The notes under the pieces: model-generated
Databases searched by the model: none
The model's input: only the letters and a program-made list of their open reading frames with translations
Told to the model about the DNA's origin: nothing
Program-made: the position numbers and the translations under genes
In this document: in pieces, positions 39,910 to 48,735 of the stretch
How the letters are laid out: each line of letters starts with the position of its first letter
How positions within the stretch are numbered: position 1 is the stretch's first letter
Origin: Sulfurospirillum_A sp029027265
GTDB lineage: Bacteria > Campylobacterota > Campylobacteria > Campylobacterales > Sulfurospirillaceae
Direction: 5' to 3'
DNA: 64,000 nt
Assembly: GCA_029027265.1 (NCBI GenBank)
Contig: CP093061.1
Span: forward strand, 62,001-126,000

Positions 39910-40590
39910 ATGGCAGTCAATGGAACTACACAGAATCTTAACGCGACAGCAAATGCAAGATCAACAAACAGTGGAATAACAGAAAATCCAAATGGTGCTT
40001 TAGATAAAGAAGCTTTTTTGAAACTTCTTTTAGTGGAACTTAAATATCAAGATCCAACTGAGCCTATGGATAGCGGGAAAATACTTACTCAGACTTCACA
40101 ACTTGCAACACTAGAAGCAGCAAATAATACAAATAAAGCGATGGAGGGGTTAGTAGCAAAATTAAATAAAAGTATGGACATGGGGTCACTTGCAGCTATT
40201 GGGAAAATGGCAAGTCTTGGTTCAAATGCAGTCACACTTCCAAAATATGGGTCTGCTAAATTTGAAGTATATTTTAAAGAAGAGATAAAAACAGGAACAA
40301 TGACCATTATTGATAGAAATGGAGATGTTGTAAGAAAAATAGACTTGAAGGCACAAGCTGGTAAAAATGGTGTTTTAGCATTTGAATGGGATGGTTATGA
40401 CGATAATGGAGCAAAACTACCACCTGGTTATTATGGTGTTAAAGCAGAGTATATTGATGCAGATAAAAAACAACAAAAGACTCAATTTGGTATTTATCCT
40501 GTAGAATCAGTAAGGTTTGAGAATGGTCAGGCTCTTATGAAATTAGGGTCTTCTTACGTTCCTATGAAATATATAAAAGAATTTTTTTAG
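39910..40590 (+). CDS. flgD: Flagellar hook assembly scaffold FlgD
   Basis: 226 residues. The N-terminal FlgD signature DKEAFLKLLLVELKYQDPTE then PMDSGKILTQTSQLATLEA (residues ~32-70) is exact. Residues ~120-200 hold the Ig-like and tudor-like region with AFEWDGYDDNGAKLPPGYYG. FlgD caps the growing hook so that FlgE subunits can be added. Separated by ~10 bp from neighbours on both sides. Confidence 0.94.
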   Translation: MAVNGTTQNLNATANARSTNSGITENPNGALDKEAFLKLLLVELKYQDPTEPMDSGKILTQTSQLATLEAANNTNKAMEGLVAKLNKSMDMGSLAAIGKMASLGSNAVTLPKYGSAKFEVYFKEEIKTGTMTIIDRNGDVVRKIDLKAQAGKNGVLAFEWDGYDDNGAKLPPGYYGVKAEYIDADKKQQKTQFGIYPVESVRFENGQALMKLGSSYVPMKYIKEFF

Positions 40591-40599
40591 GAGTAGGTT

Positions 40600-42300
40600 G
40601 TGAATGCATCATTTTATAACGGAATAAGTGGCATAATGTCACAACAATTTGGTATAAATGTTTGGGCTAACAATATCTCAAATATAAGTACAATTGGATA
40701 CAAGGGAAAGACTCCCGAGTTTTCAACACACTTTGCTACTGCTATGACAGATTCATATTTTGAAGGCACTATGAATGACATCGGTCACGGTAGCCGTCCA
40801 AGTGGAACTCAGCTAAATATGAAACAAGGAGTATTTCAATTCACTAATAATGTATTTGATTTAGCTATTGGAGCAGAAGGTTGGTTTGGAGTTCAAAGTA
40901 GAAATAGTGAAACTCTCTATACAAGAGCCGGAGCATTCTCTTTAGATAAAAATGGTGATATGGTTGATATAAATGGAAACTACCTTTTAGGTACTAGTGG
41001 TGGAAATATCACTCCAACAACTCTTTCACCTGAGATAATGGAACAATTTGGACGATACTATGGAAAAAATACAAATGAGTTAGGTGAAGCTAATCAAATA
41101 ACTAATATAACTAATATAATTTTGGGAAATGTAAATGGTCAAACAAAAATAAATCTTCCTAATATTCTATATTTTCCACCAGAAGCTACAACTGCTGTTA
41201 AATACTCTGCAAATTTGGATCCAAAGATAACTATAAGTACAACACAAATAAATTTGAATAGTGCTGACATAGTTAATAACCCTGTTAATGTAGCAAACAA
41301 AACTTTGAGTATAAATGGAACAGTTTCAAATACTCCTGCTCTTCAAAATCCAAAAGAATCTCAAGTAGTACTAGTGACAATAACTGATATAAATGGTAAA
41401 ACAGTTAAAGTAAAACCTACTTTAGATGCAAATTTTAATTGGGTAATTACTAATGAAGATATAAGCTCGCTAGATATAACAAACCCTCTAATAACAACTG
41501 CAAAATTACAAACTACTCAAGAAATACCAAATGTAGAACACTTTAGTTCTACAATTATATCTCCTACTGGTGAAAAAAACATATTAGATATGACTTATAC
41601 TAAAAGAGTTCCTCAACCCAAACAAGGAAGTATTTGGGATGGTGTTATCCAAGTTTTATCATTTCATGAAAAATATGATGCAAGTAAAACATATGACCCA
41701 GTTTTATATAAAATTGATAAATCAGCTGGAAAAGTTTATGCAATTGTTGATCAACAAAATGCCGTTATAGAATTTGCTGGAAGTGGAACAATTTTAAGTT
41801 CAACCATTCCAACAGTATCTAATGGAGGTACTCCTTTAACAATAGATATAGGTAAGCCAAATACATTTACTGGTTTTGTTTCAAATATAAATTTAAATAG
41901 AAGCAGAAGTGAAACTCATAATGGATATGTACCAGGGCTTTTAAAACGTTATGGCATGGATGGCAATGGAAATATTATAGCAGAATTTGATAATGGAAGA
42001 AGTACACCCGTTGCAAAAATTGCTGTATATCATTTCCAAAATGACCAAGGTTTAGAATCTGTAGGTTCCACTATGTTTAGATATTCTGCAAATAGTGGAA
42101 AAGCAATATTTTATACCAATAAAGATGGAGAGACAATACAAGGTTCAAAAATTTTTTCAAATAGATTAGAAAATAGTAATGTAGTTTTAGCAACGGCACT
42201 AACAGAGCTAATAGTAATGCAAAAAGCATTTGATGCGAGTGCAAAAAGCATAACAACAAGTGACCAAATGATACAAAATGCTATCAATATGAAAAGGTAG
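40600..42300 (+). CDS. FlgE-like flagellar hook/basal-body protein
   Basis: 566 residues, GTG start after GGAG. N-terminal FNGISGIMSQQ-type rod motif with GINVWANNISNISTIGYKGK (residues ~18-37) and C-terminal Flg_bbr_C ending SNVVLATALTELIVMQKAFD then ASAKSITTSDQM. The family members flgE, flgF, flgG share these ends. The variable middle (residues 150-480) sets it apart from the longer FlgE next door. It could be a minor hook or hook-junction protein; the symbol is withheld because two FlgE-type genes are adjacent. Confidence 0.82.
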   Translation: MNASFYNGISGIMSQQFGINVWANNISNISTIGYKGKTPEFSTHFATAMTDSYFEGTMNDIGHGSRPSGTQLNMKQGVFQFTNNVFDLAIGAEGWFGVQSRNSETLYTRAGAFSLDKNGDMVDINGNYLLGTSGGNITPTTLSPEIMEQFGRYYGKNTNELGEANQITNITNIILGNVNGQTKINLPNILYFPPEATTAVKYSANLDPKITISTTQINLNSADIVNNPVNVANKTLSINGTVSNTPALQNPKESQVVLVTITDINGKTVKVKPTLDANFNWVITNEDISSLDITNPLITTAKLQTTQEIPNVEHFSSTIISPTGEKNILDMTYTKRVPQPKQGSIWDGVIQVLSFHEKYDASKTYDPVLYKIDKSAGKVYAIVDQQNAVIEFAGSGTILSSTIPTVSNGGTPLTIDIGKPNTFTGFVSNINLNRSRSETHNGYVPGLLKRYGMDGNGNIIAEFDNGRSTPVAKIAVYHFQNDQGLESVGSTMFRYSANSGKAIFYTNKDGETIQGSKIFSNRLENSNVVLATALTELIVMQKAFDASAKSITTSDQMIQNAINMKR

Positions 42301-42350
42301 GAATGATTCTTGCTTTTAGATAAAGTACAAGGTATATAAAGGATTTAATT

Positions 42351-44909
42351 ATGATGAGATCACTATGGGCCGGCGTTTCCGGGCTACAAGCACACCAAAT
42401 AGCAATGGACGTTGAAGGTAACAACATTGCAAACGTAAATACAGCAGGTTTTAAATATTCAAGAGTAAACTTTTCTGACATGCTAAGCCAAACTGCAAAA
42501 ATAGCAACTGCTCCTCAAGGTGAACTTGGTGGTAAAAACCCTATGCAAATAGGACTCGGCACTCAAGTAAGCTCTGTAACTAAGATCTTTAAACAAGGTT
42601 CAGTCCAAACAACAGATAAAAATACCGACTTGGCTATAGAAGGTGATGGATTTTTTGTAGTATCACCTGATGGTGGTAGCACTTATAAATATACACGTAA
42701 TGGTAATTTTTCATTTGATTCACTTGGTAGCTTTACAGATAGTAATGGATATATTATCCAAGGTTGGGTAAGAAATAGTGATACAGGAGAGATAGATTCA
42801 ACAACTCCAATAGGAAACATTATAATTCCTCCTGGACTTACAACTCCTGCAAATGACACAGGATATATTACTTTAAAAGCAAATCTAAATTCTGGTGATA
42901 ACATCAGAAACAAAACAACTATATATACATTGGATAAAAACAAAGGTTGGATAGATAAAAATAATGATGGTATAAAACAGTCTAATGAAATACACAATGA
43001 AAATGATACTGCAGATAATAGATTTAGTACAAGTAGAAAACTGATTGAAAGAGGGCAAGATTTAGGTTCTCTTTTTAATGCAAATGGAAAATCTTTTGGT
43101 CTAACAACAGGTCAAGGATTTTGGGCAAGCTATAAAGTTGCAAAAACAGTACCACAAACAATCGAAGCTGTTGCTGGTCCAAATATAATAGATATAAGAA
43201 TAAACAATATAAATATTAGTGATACTTATGATTCTGCTCTCCCTGTTGGACCTGATAGGAATAATGATTATGCAAATTACGTTGCCAAACTTATAAATGC
43301 TCAAACAACAAAAACTGGAGTTGTAGCAGCAATAACTGCAGGAAATCAAATATCTTTAGTAAATACTAATAAAACAGAAACTGAAGCAAATAAGAAAAAT
43401 ATTGATTTAGATGTAATTTCTTTTAGTGGAACAGCAGGTAATGTACTAGTAACCACAGAAGTAATAACCGCTTTTAAATATACCTATTCATCAACTTCTG
43501 CAGCTTCAAGTCCATCTGTAAGAACTTCAGCGAGAATTTTTACATCAACTGAAGATTTAAGAAATTCTATGCAAACAGATGCAAGATTATATACAGATTA
43601 TCTTGGTAATGGTTGGGATAATCCTACAGAAAGAATTGCCAATAAAAATGATGGTGTTGAAGTAATAGTAAATAAACAAGGACAATTTGAGGTAAGAAAT
43701 CCAGCAGGTGACGCATTAAATGAAGATGATGGAGATATAATTGATGCCTCAAGTAGTGCTGCAACTGTTACTAGAACAGGGACACAACTTCAAGCAGAAT
43801 TAGCAGTTGAAGCTATCACTTTTCCTGCAAATGCTATATTAACAGAAGCAATTACTCCTTCTTCAGATATAACTGTTAATGGTGTTGTATATGGACCTAC
43901 TGGAGCCGGTGGTACAACTATTCCAGCAAATACAACATTAAATATTGCTGTAACAATTCCTCAAAATTCCACAGTAGCAAATACTGGTAATGATTTTACA
44001 CTACAAGTCGGTACAAATTATAAAGATGTAAATGACCATGATATGGATATATCTATATCTGCATACACTGATGAGTCAAATAGTATAGGTAAAAATACAT
44101 ATTTCTATACAACTATGGCAGCTTTACAAGGTTCGCTTACAACTGGTATTGCTATAAGAACATCACAAAATACATATGCTGCAAATCATGCATCAAGTAT
44201 AGATATTTATGACTCACTTGGTACAAAACATACAGTAAGATTTGAGTTTACTAAAACAGGATATACGACAGATGGTGGAACAGAATGGTCAACACTTATA
44301 AGTGTTCCAGAACCAGGTGATATAAACTTAGGAAGTTATCCAGAAAATATAGTTTCTGGTACAATTAGTTTCAATTCTGATGGTTCTCTTTCTTCATTTA
44401 GCCCTACAAACTTAACATACACAGCTAACAATGGTTCAACTCCAGACCAAAATATAGAATTAAGATTTGGTAACCTTGGAAAATTTGATGGTATGACAAG
44501 TTTTGATGCTCAATCAAATACTTCAAGAATTTCTCAAGATGGTTATCCTGGTGGGGATTTAGATGATATTAGAATTGATGAAACAGGAACTTTAATAGGA
44601 AGTTTTACAAATGGACGTAGTTTTGGTTTAGCACAGGTTGCAATGGCAAAATTTACTAATAATGGTGGTTTAGAGAGTGATGGTGGTAATACCTTTATAC
44701 AAACTTCAAACTCAGGTGACCCTATCATAGGCCAAGCTGCTATTGGTGGACGTGGTACCATTAGGGCTAGTGCATTGGAGATGAGTAATGTTGACCTTTC
44801 ACGTAGTCTTACGCAACTTATTATCATTCAACGTGGTTTCCAAGCTAACTCAAAAACTATTACAACATCTGATCAGATGTTGAATACACTTTTACAATTA
44901 AAGCAATAA
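42351..44909 (+). CDS. flgE: Flagellar hook protein FlgE
   Basis: 852 residues, long for FlgE but normal for epsilonproteobacteria, whose hooks have an extra outer domain. N-terminal rod motif LWAGVSGLQAHQIAMDVEGN then NIANVNTAGFKYSRV. The middle holds several Thr/Asn-rich domains. The C-terminus ends SNVDLSRSLTQLIIIQRGFQ then ANSKTITTSDQML, the FlgE hallmark. Start could be either of two adjacent Met codons. Last gene of the operon; the terminator follows 11 bases later. Confidence 0.93.
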   Translation: MMRSLWAGVSGLQAHQIAMDVEGNNIANVNTAGFKYSRVNFSDMLSQTAKIATAPQGELGGKNPMQIGLGTQVSSVTKIFKQGSVQTTDKNTDLAIEGDGFFVVSPDGGSTYKYTRNGNFSFDSLGSFTDSNGYIIQGWVRNSDTGEIDSTTPIGNIIIPPGLTTPANDTGYITLKANLNSGDNIRNKTTIYTLDKNKGWIDKNNDGIKQSNEIHNENDTADNRFSTSRKLIERGQDLGSLFNANGKSFGLTTGQGFWASYKVAKTVPQTIEAVAGPNIIDIRINNINISDTYDSALPVGPDRNNDYANYVAKLINAQTTKTGVVAAITAGNQISLVNTNKTETEANKKNIDLDVISFSGTAGNVLVTTEVITAFKYTYSSTSAASSPSVRTSARIFTSTEDLRNSMQTDARLYTDYLGNGWDNPTERIANKNDGVEVIVNKQGQFEVRNPAGDALNEDDGDIIDASSSAATVTRTGTQLQAELAVEAITFPANAILTEAITPSSDITVNGVVYGPTGAGGTTIPANTTLNIAVTIPQNSTVANTGNDFTLQVGTNYKDVNDHDMDISISAYTDESNSIGKNTYFYTTMAALQGSLTTGIAIRTSQNTYAANHASSIDIYDSLGTKHTVRFEFTKTGYTTDGGTEWSTLISVPEPGDINLGSYPENIVSGTISFNSDGSLSSFSPTNLTYTANNGSTPDQNIELRFGNLGKFDGMTSFDAQSNTSRISQDGYPGGDLDDIRIDETGTLIGSFTNGRSFGLAQVAMAKFTNNGGLESDGGNTFIQTSNSGDPIIGQAAIGGRGTIRASALEMSNVDLSRSLTQLIIIQRGFQANSKTITTSDQMLNTLLQLKQ

Positions 44910-44913
44910 AAGA

Positions 44914-44948
44914 TATAATAAGCCTCAATAAAATTTGAGGCTTTTTTT
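44914..44948 (+). promoter_or_regulatory. flgE terminator overlapped by the thyX promoter
   Basis: Terminator: AAGCCTCA (44920-44927) pairs with TGAGGCTT (44935-44942), then TTTTT. TATAAT at 44914-44919 is just before the stem, so a thyX transcript from this -10 would start near 44926, inside or after the left arm. The thyX ATG (44949) directly follows the T-run, and its best ribosome site, TGAGG, is the right arm of the hairpin. Long read-through RNA would hide that site; the short transcript would not. Confidence 0.55.
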
Positions 44949-45563
44949 ATGACTACTACATTATTACAACATACATCTTTAGAAATCTGTGCAAATGCTA
45001 TACGAACTTGTTGGCAAAGTTTTGACAAAAGTGATGCTGGTGGAGAAAAAGATAAGGAACTTATAGATAGAGTTGGCAATAAATTTAAACATGCCTCTAC
45101 ACTTGAACATTTAGTATATACATTTTATATCAAAGGTATTAGTAGAGCTTTACTCCAAGAGTTAGCTCGTCATCGTATGGCTAGTCTTAGTGTTAAGTCT
45201 ACTAGATATACTCTAAAAGAACTTAAAAAAGAAGAACCCTTTACATGTAACGATTATGACAGAGCTAGCGAATACCTTGTAATGACTGGAAATGATATAG
45301 TAGATGAAATGAGTATAAAAGGTCTTGAGAACCTAAGAATAGTATTAAGTAAAGGAGTAAGCAATGATAAGGCTAAGTACTGTCTACCTGAAAGCTATAA
45401 AACTGAACTTACTTATACTATAAATGCTAGAAGCCTTCAAAATTTTATAACTCTAAGAAGTGATAAATCAGCACTTTGGGAAATAAGAGATTTGGCTGAA
45501 GCTCTTTATAATGAGCTTCCTGAAGACCATAGATATCTCTTTAGTATAAAAACATACGAATAA
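44949..45563 (+). CDS. thyX: FAD-dependent thymidylate synthase ThyX
   Basis: 204 residues with the ThyX motif RHR-x7-S at 74-84 (RHRMASLSVKS), then TRYTLKE, and SKGVSNDKAKYCLPESYKTE and RSLQNFITLRSDKSALWEIR further on. Makes dTMP from dUMP using methylene-THF and reduced FAD. Epsilonproteobacteria use ThyX in place of ThyA. Abuts ruvC end to end (stop codons adjacent). Confidence 0.94.
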   Translation: MTTTLLQHTSLEICANAIRTCWQSFDKSDAGGEKDKELIDRVGNKFKHASTLEHLVYTFYIKGISRALLQELARHRMASLSVKSTRYTLKELKKEEPFTCNDYDRASEYLVMTGNDIVDEMSIKGLENLRIVLSKGVSNDKAKYCLPESYKTELTYTINARSLQNFITLRSDKSALWEIRDLAEALYNELPEDHRYLFSIKTYE

Positions 45564-46034
45564 CTATATTTTAACTCTCTGAGCATGAGTAAGAGCTATT
45601 GCAATAGCATCTGTAATGTCTAATGGTTTTATCTCTTTTTTAATTCCTAAAATTCTCTTTACCATGAATGAAACTTGCTCTTTTGTTGCTTTTCCATTAC
45701 CTGTAACTGCTTTTTTTACCTGAAGTGGAGTGTACTCGTGAAAATTTCCAAAAACTTGTAAAACCTTCAAACTTAGTGCTCCTCTAAATTGTGCCAATTT
45801 TAACACAGTTTTTGGATTAAACGCGAAAAATATATCTTCTATAGACACTTCATCAATTTTATGGTTAGAAAAAATTATATCTAATCCTTCACATAGCTCA
45901 ACTATCTGGTGTTGCAGTGTTCTTTCTTTTATTTTAATTAAACCAGCTTCAACTAAAATAACACTATTTTTCTCTTTTTTAATGATGGCATAACCACAAT
46001 TTATAGTTCCTGGGTCTATTCCTAAAATTGTCAC
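45564..46034 (-). CDS. ruvC: Crossover junction endodeoxyribonuclease RuvC
   Basis: 156 residues: ILGIDPGTINCGYAII at the start gives the first catalytic Asp, VSIEDIFFA the Glu, and ITDAIAIALTH the last acidic pair of the RNase-H-like fold. Resolves Holliday junctions with RuvAB. Divergent to dnaA across the origin region. Confidence 0.94.
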   Translation of the reverse strand: MTILGIDPGTINCGYAIIKKEKNSVILVEAGLIKIKERTLQHQIVELCEGLDIIFSNHKIDEVSIEDIFFAFNPKTVLKLAQFRGALSLKVLQVFGNFHEYTPLQVKKAVTGNGKATKEQVSFMVKRILGIKKEIKPLDITDAIAIALTHAQRVKI

Positions 46035-46055
46035 TTGAAATCCTCTAGTTCACAT

Positions 46056-46163
46056 GTTAATCACATAGTGAATAACTACTTTTCATGGTAGTTTAACATA
46101 AATTTTAGTCTAATTTTGTTAAAATAAAAAAGTTATTCACATTTTATTCACTATGTGATTAAC
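46056..46163. other. Origin region upstream of dnaA (oriC1-like)
   Basis: A 20-bp sequence GTTAATCACATAGTGAATAA at 46056-46075 is repeated as its perfect inverse at 46144-46163, 88 bases apart. A DnaA box TTATTCACA lies at 46133-46141, and near-boxes TTATTCACT are inside each repeat arm. Epsilonproteobacteria such as Helicobacter have a bipartite origin on the two sides of dnaA; this is the upstream half. Function inferred from family knowledge. Confidence 0.7.
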
Positions 46164-46177
46164 CTTAAGGAGTATAG

Positions 46178-47500
46178 GTGCTGGCAGATAACATTTTAGA
46201 GCTTTTAAGTACAGAGATTTCTGAACTTGAATATAAAAGATATATTAAACAACTAAAATATCATGAAAAAGCATCTCGTTCTGATTATGCAGTTTTTATC
46301 GCTCCAAATATTCTTATAGCAAATTGGGTTAAAACAAAATATGCAAATAAAATTGCTCATCTTTTTGAAATAAAAACTGGGAAAAAACCTATAGTCAATA
46401 TTATGTTAAAAGATCAAATCAGTAAAACTAGAAAAAAAACAGTTCCTATTGATATAGAACTTAGTAAAACTACAAAAAATACAATTTTAAATCCATCTTA
46501 CACTTTTGATAGCTTTGTTGTTGGTAGTTCTAACCAATATGCATATACAATAGCAAAATCAGTAGCCGATAAACCTGGAATCATGTACAACCCTGCTTTT
46601 ATATATGGACCAACAGGTCTTGGTAAAACTCATTTAATACATGCAATAGGTAATTATTCACAAGCTAATGGAAAAACTGTTATATATGCAACTATAGAGC
46701 AGTTTATGAATGACTTTACATATAATCTTAGAAATCAATCTATGGAGAGATTTAGAGAAAAGTATAGAAGTTGTGATATCTTACTCATAGATGATGCTCA
46801 ATTTTTATCAAACAAAATACAGACTCAAGAAGAATTTTTCCATACCTTTAATGAACTTCACTCTGCAGGAAAACAGATAATTTTAACAAGTGATAAACCA
46901 CCAAAAAGTATAAATGGACTTGAAGAAAGATTACAAAGCCGTTTTGAATGGGGTCTCATAGCTGATATCGGTCTACCTGAACTTGAAACTAAAATAGCAA
47001 TTATAAAAAAGAAATGTGAATTAGATGGAATTGATTTAAATGATGAAATAGTAAATTACATTGCATCAAATATGGGTGATAATATACGTGAAATAGAGAG
47101 TGCTATAATAAATCTAAATGCTTATGCATCTTTAATGAGACAAGAAATAACTTTTGAATTTGCTAAAAATGTTATGAAGGAACAGATAAAAGAAAGAAGA
47201 GAAAATATAACTTTAGAAGATATAATAACCGTTATATCAAAAGAACTTAATATAAAACCAAGTGAAATAAAATCTAAAAAAAGAAGTAAAAACATAGTAG
47301 AAGCCAGAAGAATTGGTATATATTTAGCAAGAACATTAACACAAAATTCTATGCCTCTACTAGCATCATTCTTTGGAATGAAAGATCATTCAACGGTCTC
47401 TAAAAGTATGAAAACAATAAACCAGTTAATAGAAACAAATGAGACATTTAAATTAAAAGTAGATGAACTTAAAAATAGAGTTTTAACAAAAAATGAGTAA
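46178..47500 (+). CDS. dnaA: Chromosomal replication initiator DnaA
   Basis: 440 residues, GTG start with AAGGAG nine bases before. Walker A GPTGLGKTH near residue 147, Walker B LLIDDAQF, sensor/R-finger region ERLQSRFEWG, and the DnaA signature DHSTVSKS in domain IV. Binds DnaA boxes and melts oriC. Domains I-II end around residue 90. The origin elements lie on both sides of the gene. Confidence 0.97.
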   Translation: MLADNILELLSTEISELEYKRYIKQLKYHEKASRSDYAVFIAPNILIANWVKTKYANKIAHLFEIKTGKKPIVNIMLKDQISKTRKKTVPIDIELSKTTKNTILNPSYTFDSFVVGSSNQYAYTIAKSVADKPGIMYNPAFIYGPTGLGKTHLIHAIGNYSQANGKTVIYATIEQFMNDFTYNLRNQSMERFREKYRSCDILLIDDAQFLSNKIQTQEEFFHTFNELHSAGKQIILTSDKPPKSINGLEERLQSRFEWGLIADIGLPELETKIAIIKKKCELDGIDLNDEIVNYIASNMGDNIREIESAIINLNAYASLMRQEITFEFAKNVMKEQIKERRENITLEDIITVISKELNIKPSEIKSKKRSKNIVEARRIGIYLARTLTQNSMPLLASFFGMKDHSTVSKSMKTINQLIETNETFKLKVDELKNRVLTKNE

Positions 47501-47516
47501 AAGTTTATAGACAAAA

Positions 47517-47640
47517 TGTGAATAAGTGTGAATAAACATAAAACTTTTTTCACACTTATAAAGCCTTAAAGTAGGGGTTTACAATAATTATTCACATTTT
47601 CAATATAAACTACTACTACTACTATATTTATATAATATAT
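47517..47640. other. Origin region downstream of dnaA (oriC2-like) with DnaA-trio and DUE
   Basis: Two inverted DnaA boxes TGTGAATAA at 47517-47525 and 47527-47535, one direct box TTATTCACA at 47588-47596. Twelve bases later comes a run of ACT trinucleotides, ACTACTACTACTACTAT (47609-47625), of the DnaA-trio type. AT-only DNA follows (TATTTATATAATATATAAA, 47624 onwards), a good unwinding element. Box-trio-DUE order is the established arrangement for DnaA-mediated opening. This is where replication should begin. Confidence 0.75.
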
Positions 47641-47651
47641 AAAGGAAAAAA

Positions 47652-48719
47652 ATGAAAATATCAATTAATAAAAGTGTGTTAGAAACAGTTTTATTAAACA
47701 CACAACCATATCTTAAAAAAAAAGATTTGAGTCAAATTACATCACATCTGTATATATCTTCATTAGAAGACACTTTTGTAGTAAAAGCAACTGACTTTGA
47801 AATAGGTTTAGAATTTACTACTAAAAATATAAAAATTATAGATGCAGGAATTGCAACTGCAAATGGTAAAAAACTTCTTGATATTGTTAAAATACTAAAA
47901 GATGATGAAGTTATACTTGAAACAATCAATGATTATCTTTATATAAAACAAAATAGTTCAAAATTTAAACTTCCTATGTTTAATCCAAATGAGTTTCCTG
48001 AATTTCCTAAAATTGAAGAGAAACCAAAGTTTGAACTTAATAGTATACTTTTGGTAAGATCAATTAAAAAAATATCACCAGCAATTGATAGTAATAATCC
48101 TAAATTTGAACTCAATGGTGCTCTTATTGACATAAGAGATGGTTTTTTAAATTTAGTTGCAACAGATACAAGAAGACTTGCAGTTGTTAGATTAGAAAAT
48201 CAAATAGAAGATAATTTTTCTCTAATAATTCCTAAAAAAGCAATTAGCGAAATTCAAAAACTTTTCTTTGATGATATAGAGATGTTTTATGATCAAAATA
48301 CTCTTATAGCTAAATCAAACAATTTTCAATTTTTTACAAAATTAATTAATGGAAAATTTCCTGATTATGAAAGAATAATACCAAAAGAAAAAAAATATAG
48401 ACTTCTTTTAAATAGAGAAAAAATGATAGAAGCAATTAGACAAATATCTATAGTTTCAAATGAAATGAAAATAACTTTTAAACCAAATACAATTTTATTT
48501 GAAAGTTTAAACGATGACAACATTGAAGCAAAAACAGAAATAGAATTTGTAACAGGACTTGACAATGAAATATTTTTAGCTGTTAATTCTCGTTATCTTT
48601 TAGATTTTCTATCAAATATAGAAGAGAGTAATTTTACACTAGGGTTTAATGATACAGGCTTACCTTTTTCACTAGAGAGTGAAAATTTCATGACAATTGT
48701 CATGCCAATTATGATATAA
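47652..48719 (+). CDS. dnaN: DNA polymerase III beta sliding clamp
   Basis: 355 residues with the three-domain clamp layout; recognisable segments are VATDTRRLAVVRL and LINGKFPDYERIIP in the middle domain and the C-terminal end GFNDTGLPFSLESENFMTIV then MPIMI. It makes the ring that holds Pol III on DNA and follows dnaA in the usual dnaA-dnaN-gyrB order. The 150-bp gap to dnaA is the oriC2 region. Confidence 0.96.
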   Translation: MKISINKSVLETVLLNTQPYLKKKDLSQITSHLYISSLEDTFVVKATDFEIGLEFTTKNIKIIDAGIATANGKKLLDIVKILKDDEVILETINDYLYIKQNSSKFKLPMFNPNEFPEFPKIEEKPKFELNSILLVRSIKKISPAIDSNNPKFELNGALIDIRDGFLNLVATDTRRLAVVRLENQIEDNFSLIIPKKAISEIQKLFFDDIEMFYDQNTLIAKSNNFQFFTKLINGKFPDYERIIPKEKKYRLLLNREKMIEAIRQISIVSNEMKITFKPNTILFESLNDDNIEAKTEIEFVTGLDNEIFLAVNSRYLLDFLSNIEESNFTLGFNDTGLPFSLESENFMTIVMPIMI

Positions 48720-48735
48720 AAAAGCGGAGAAATAT

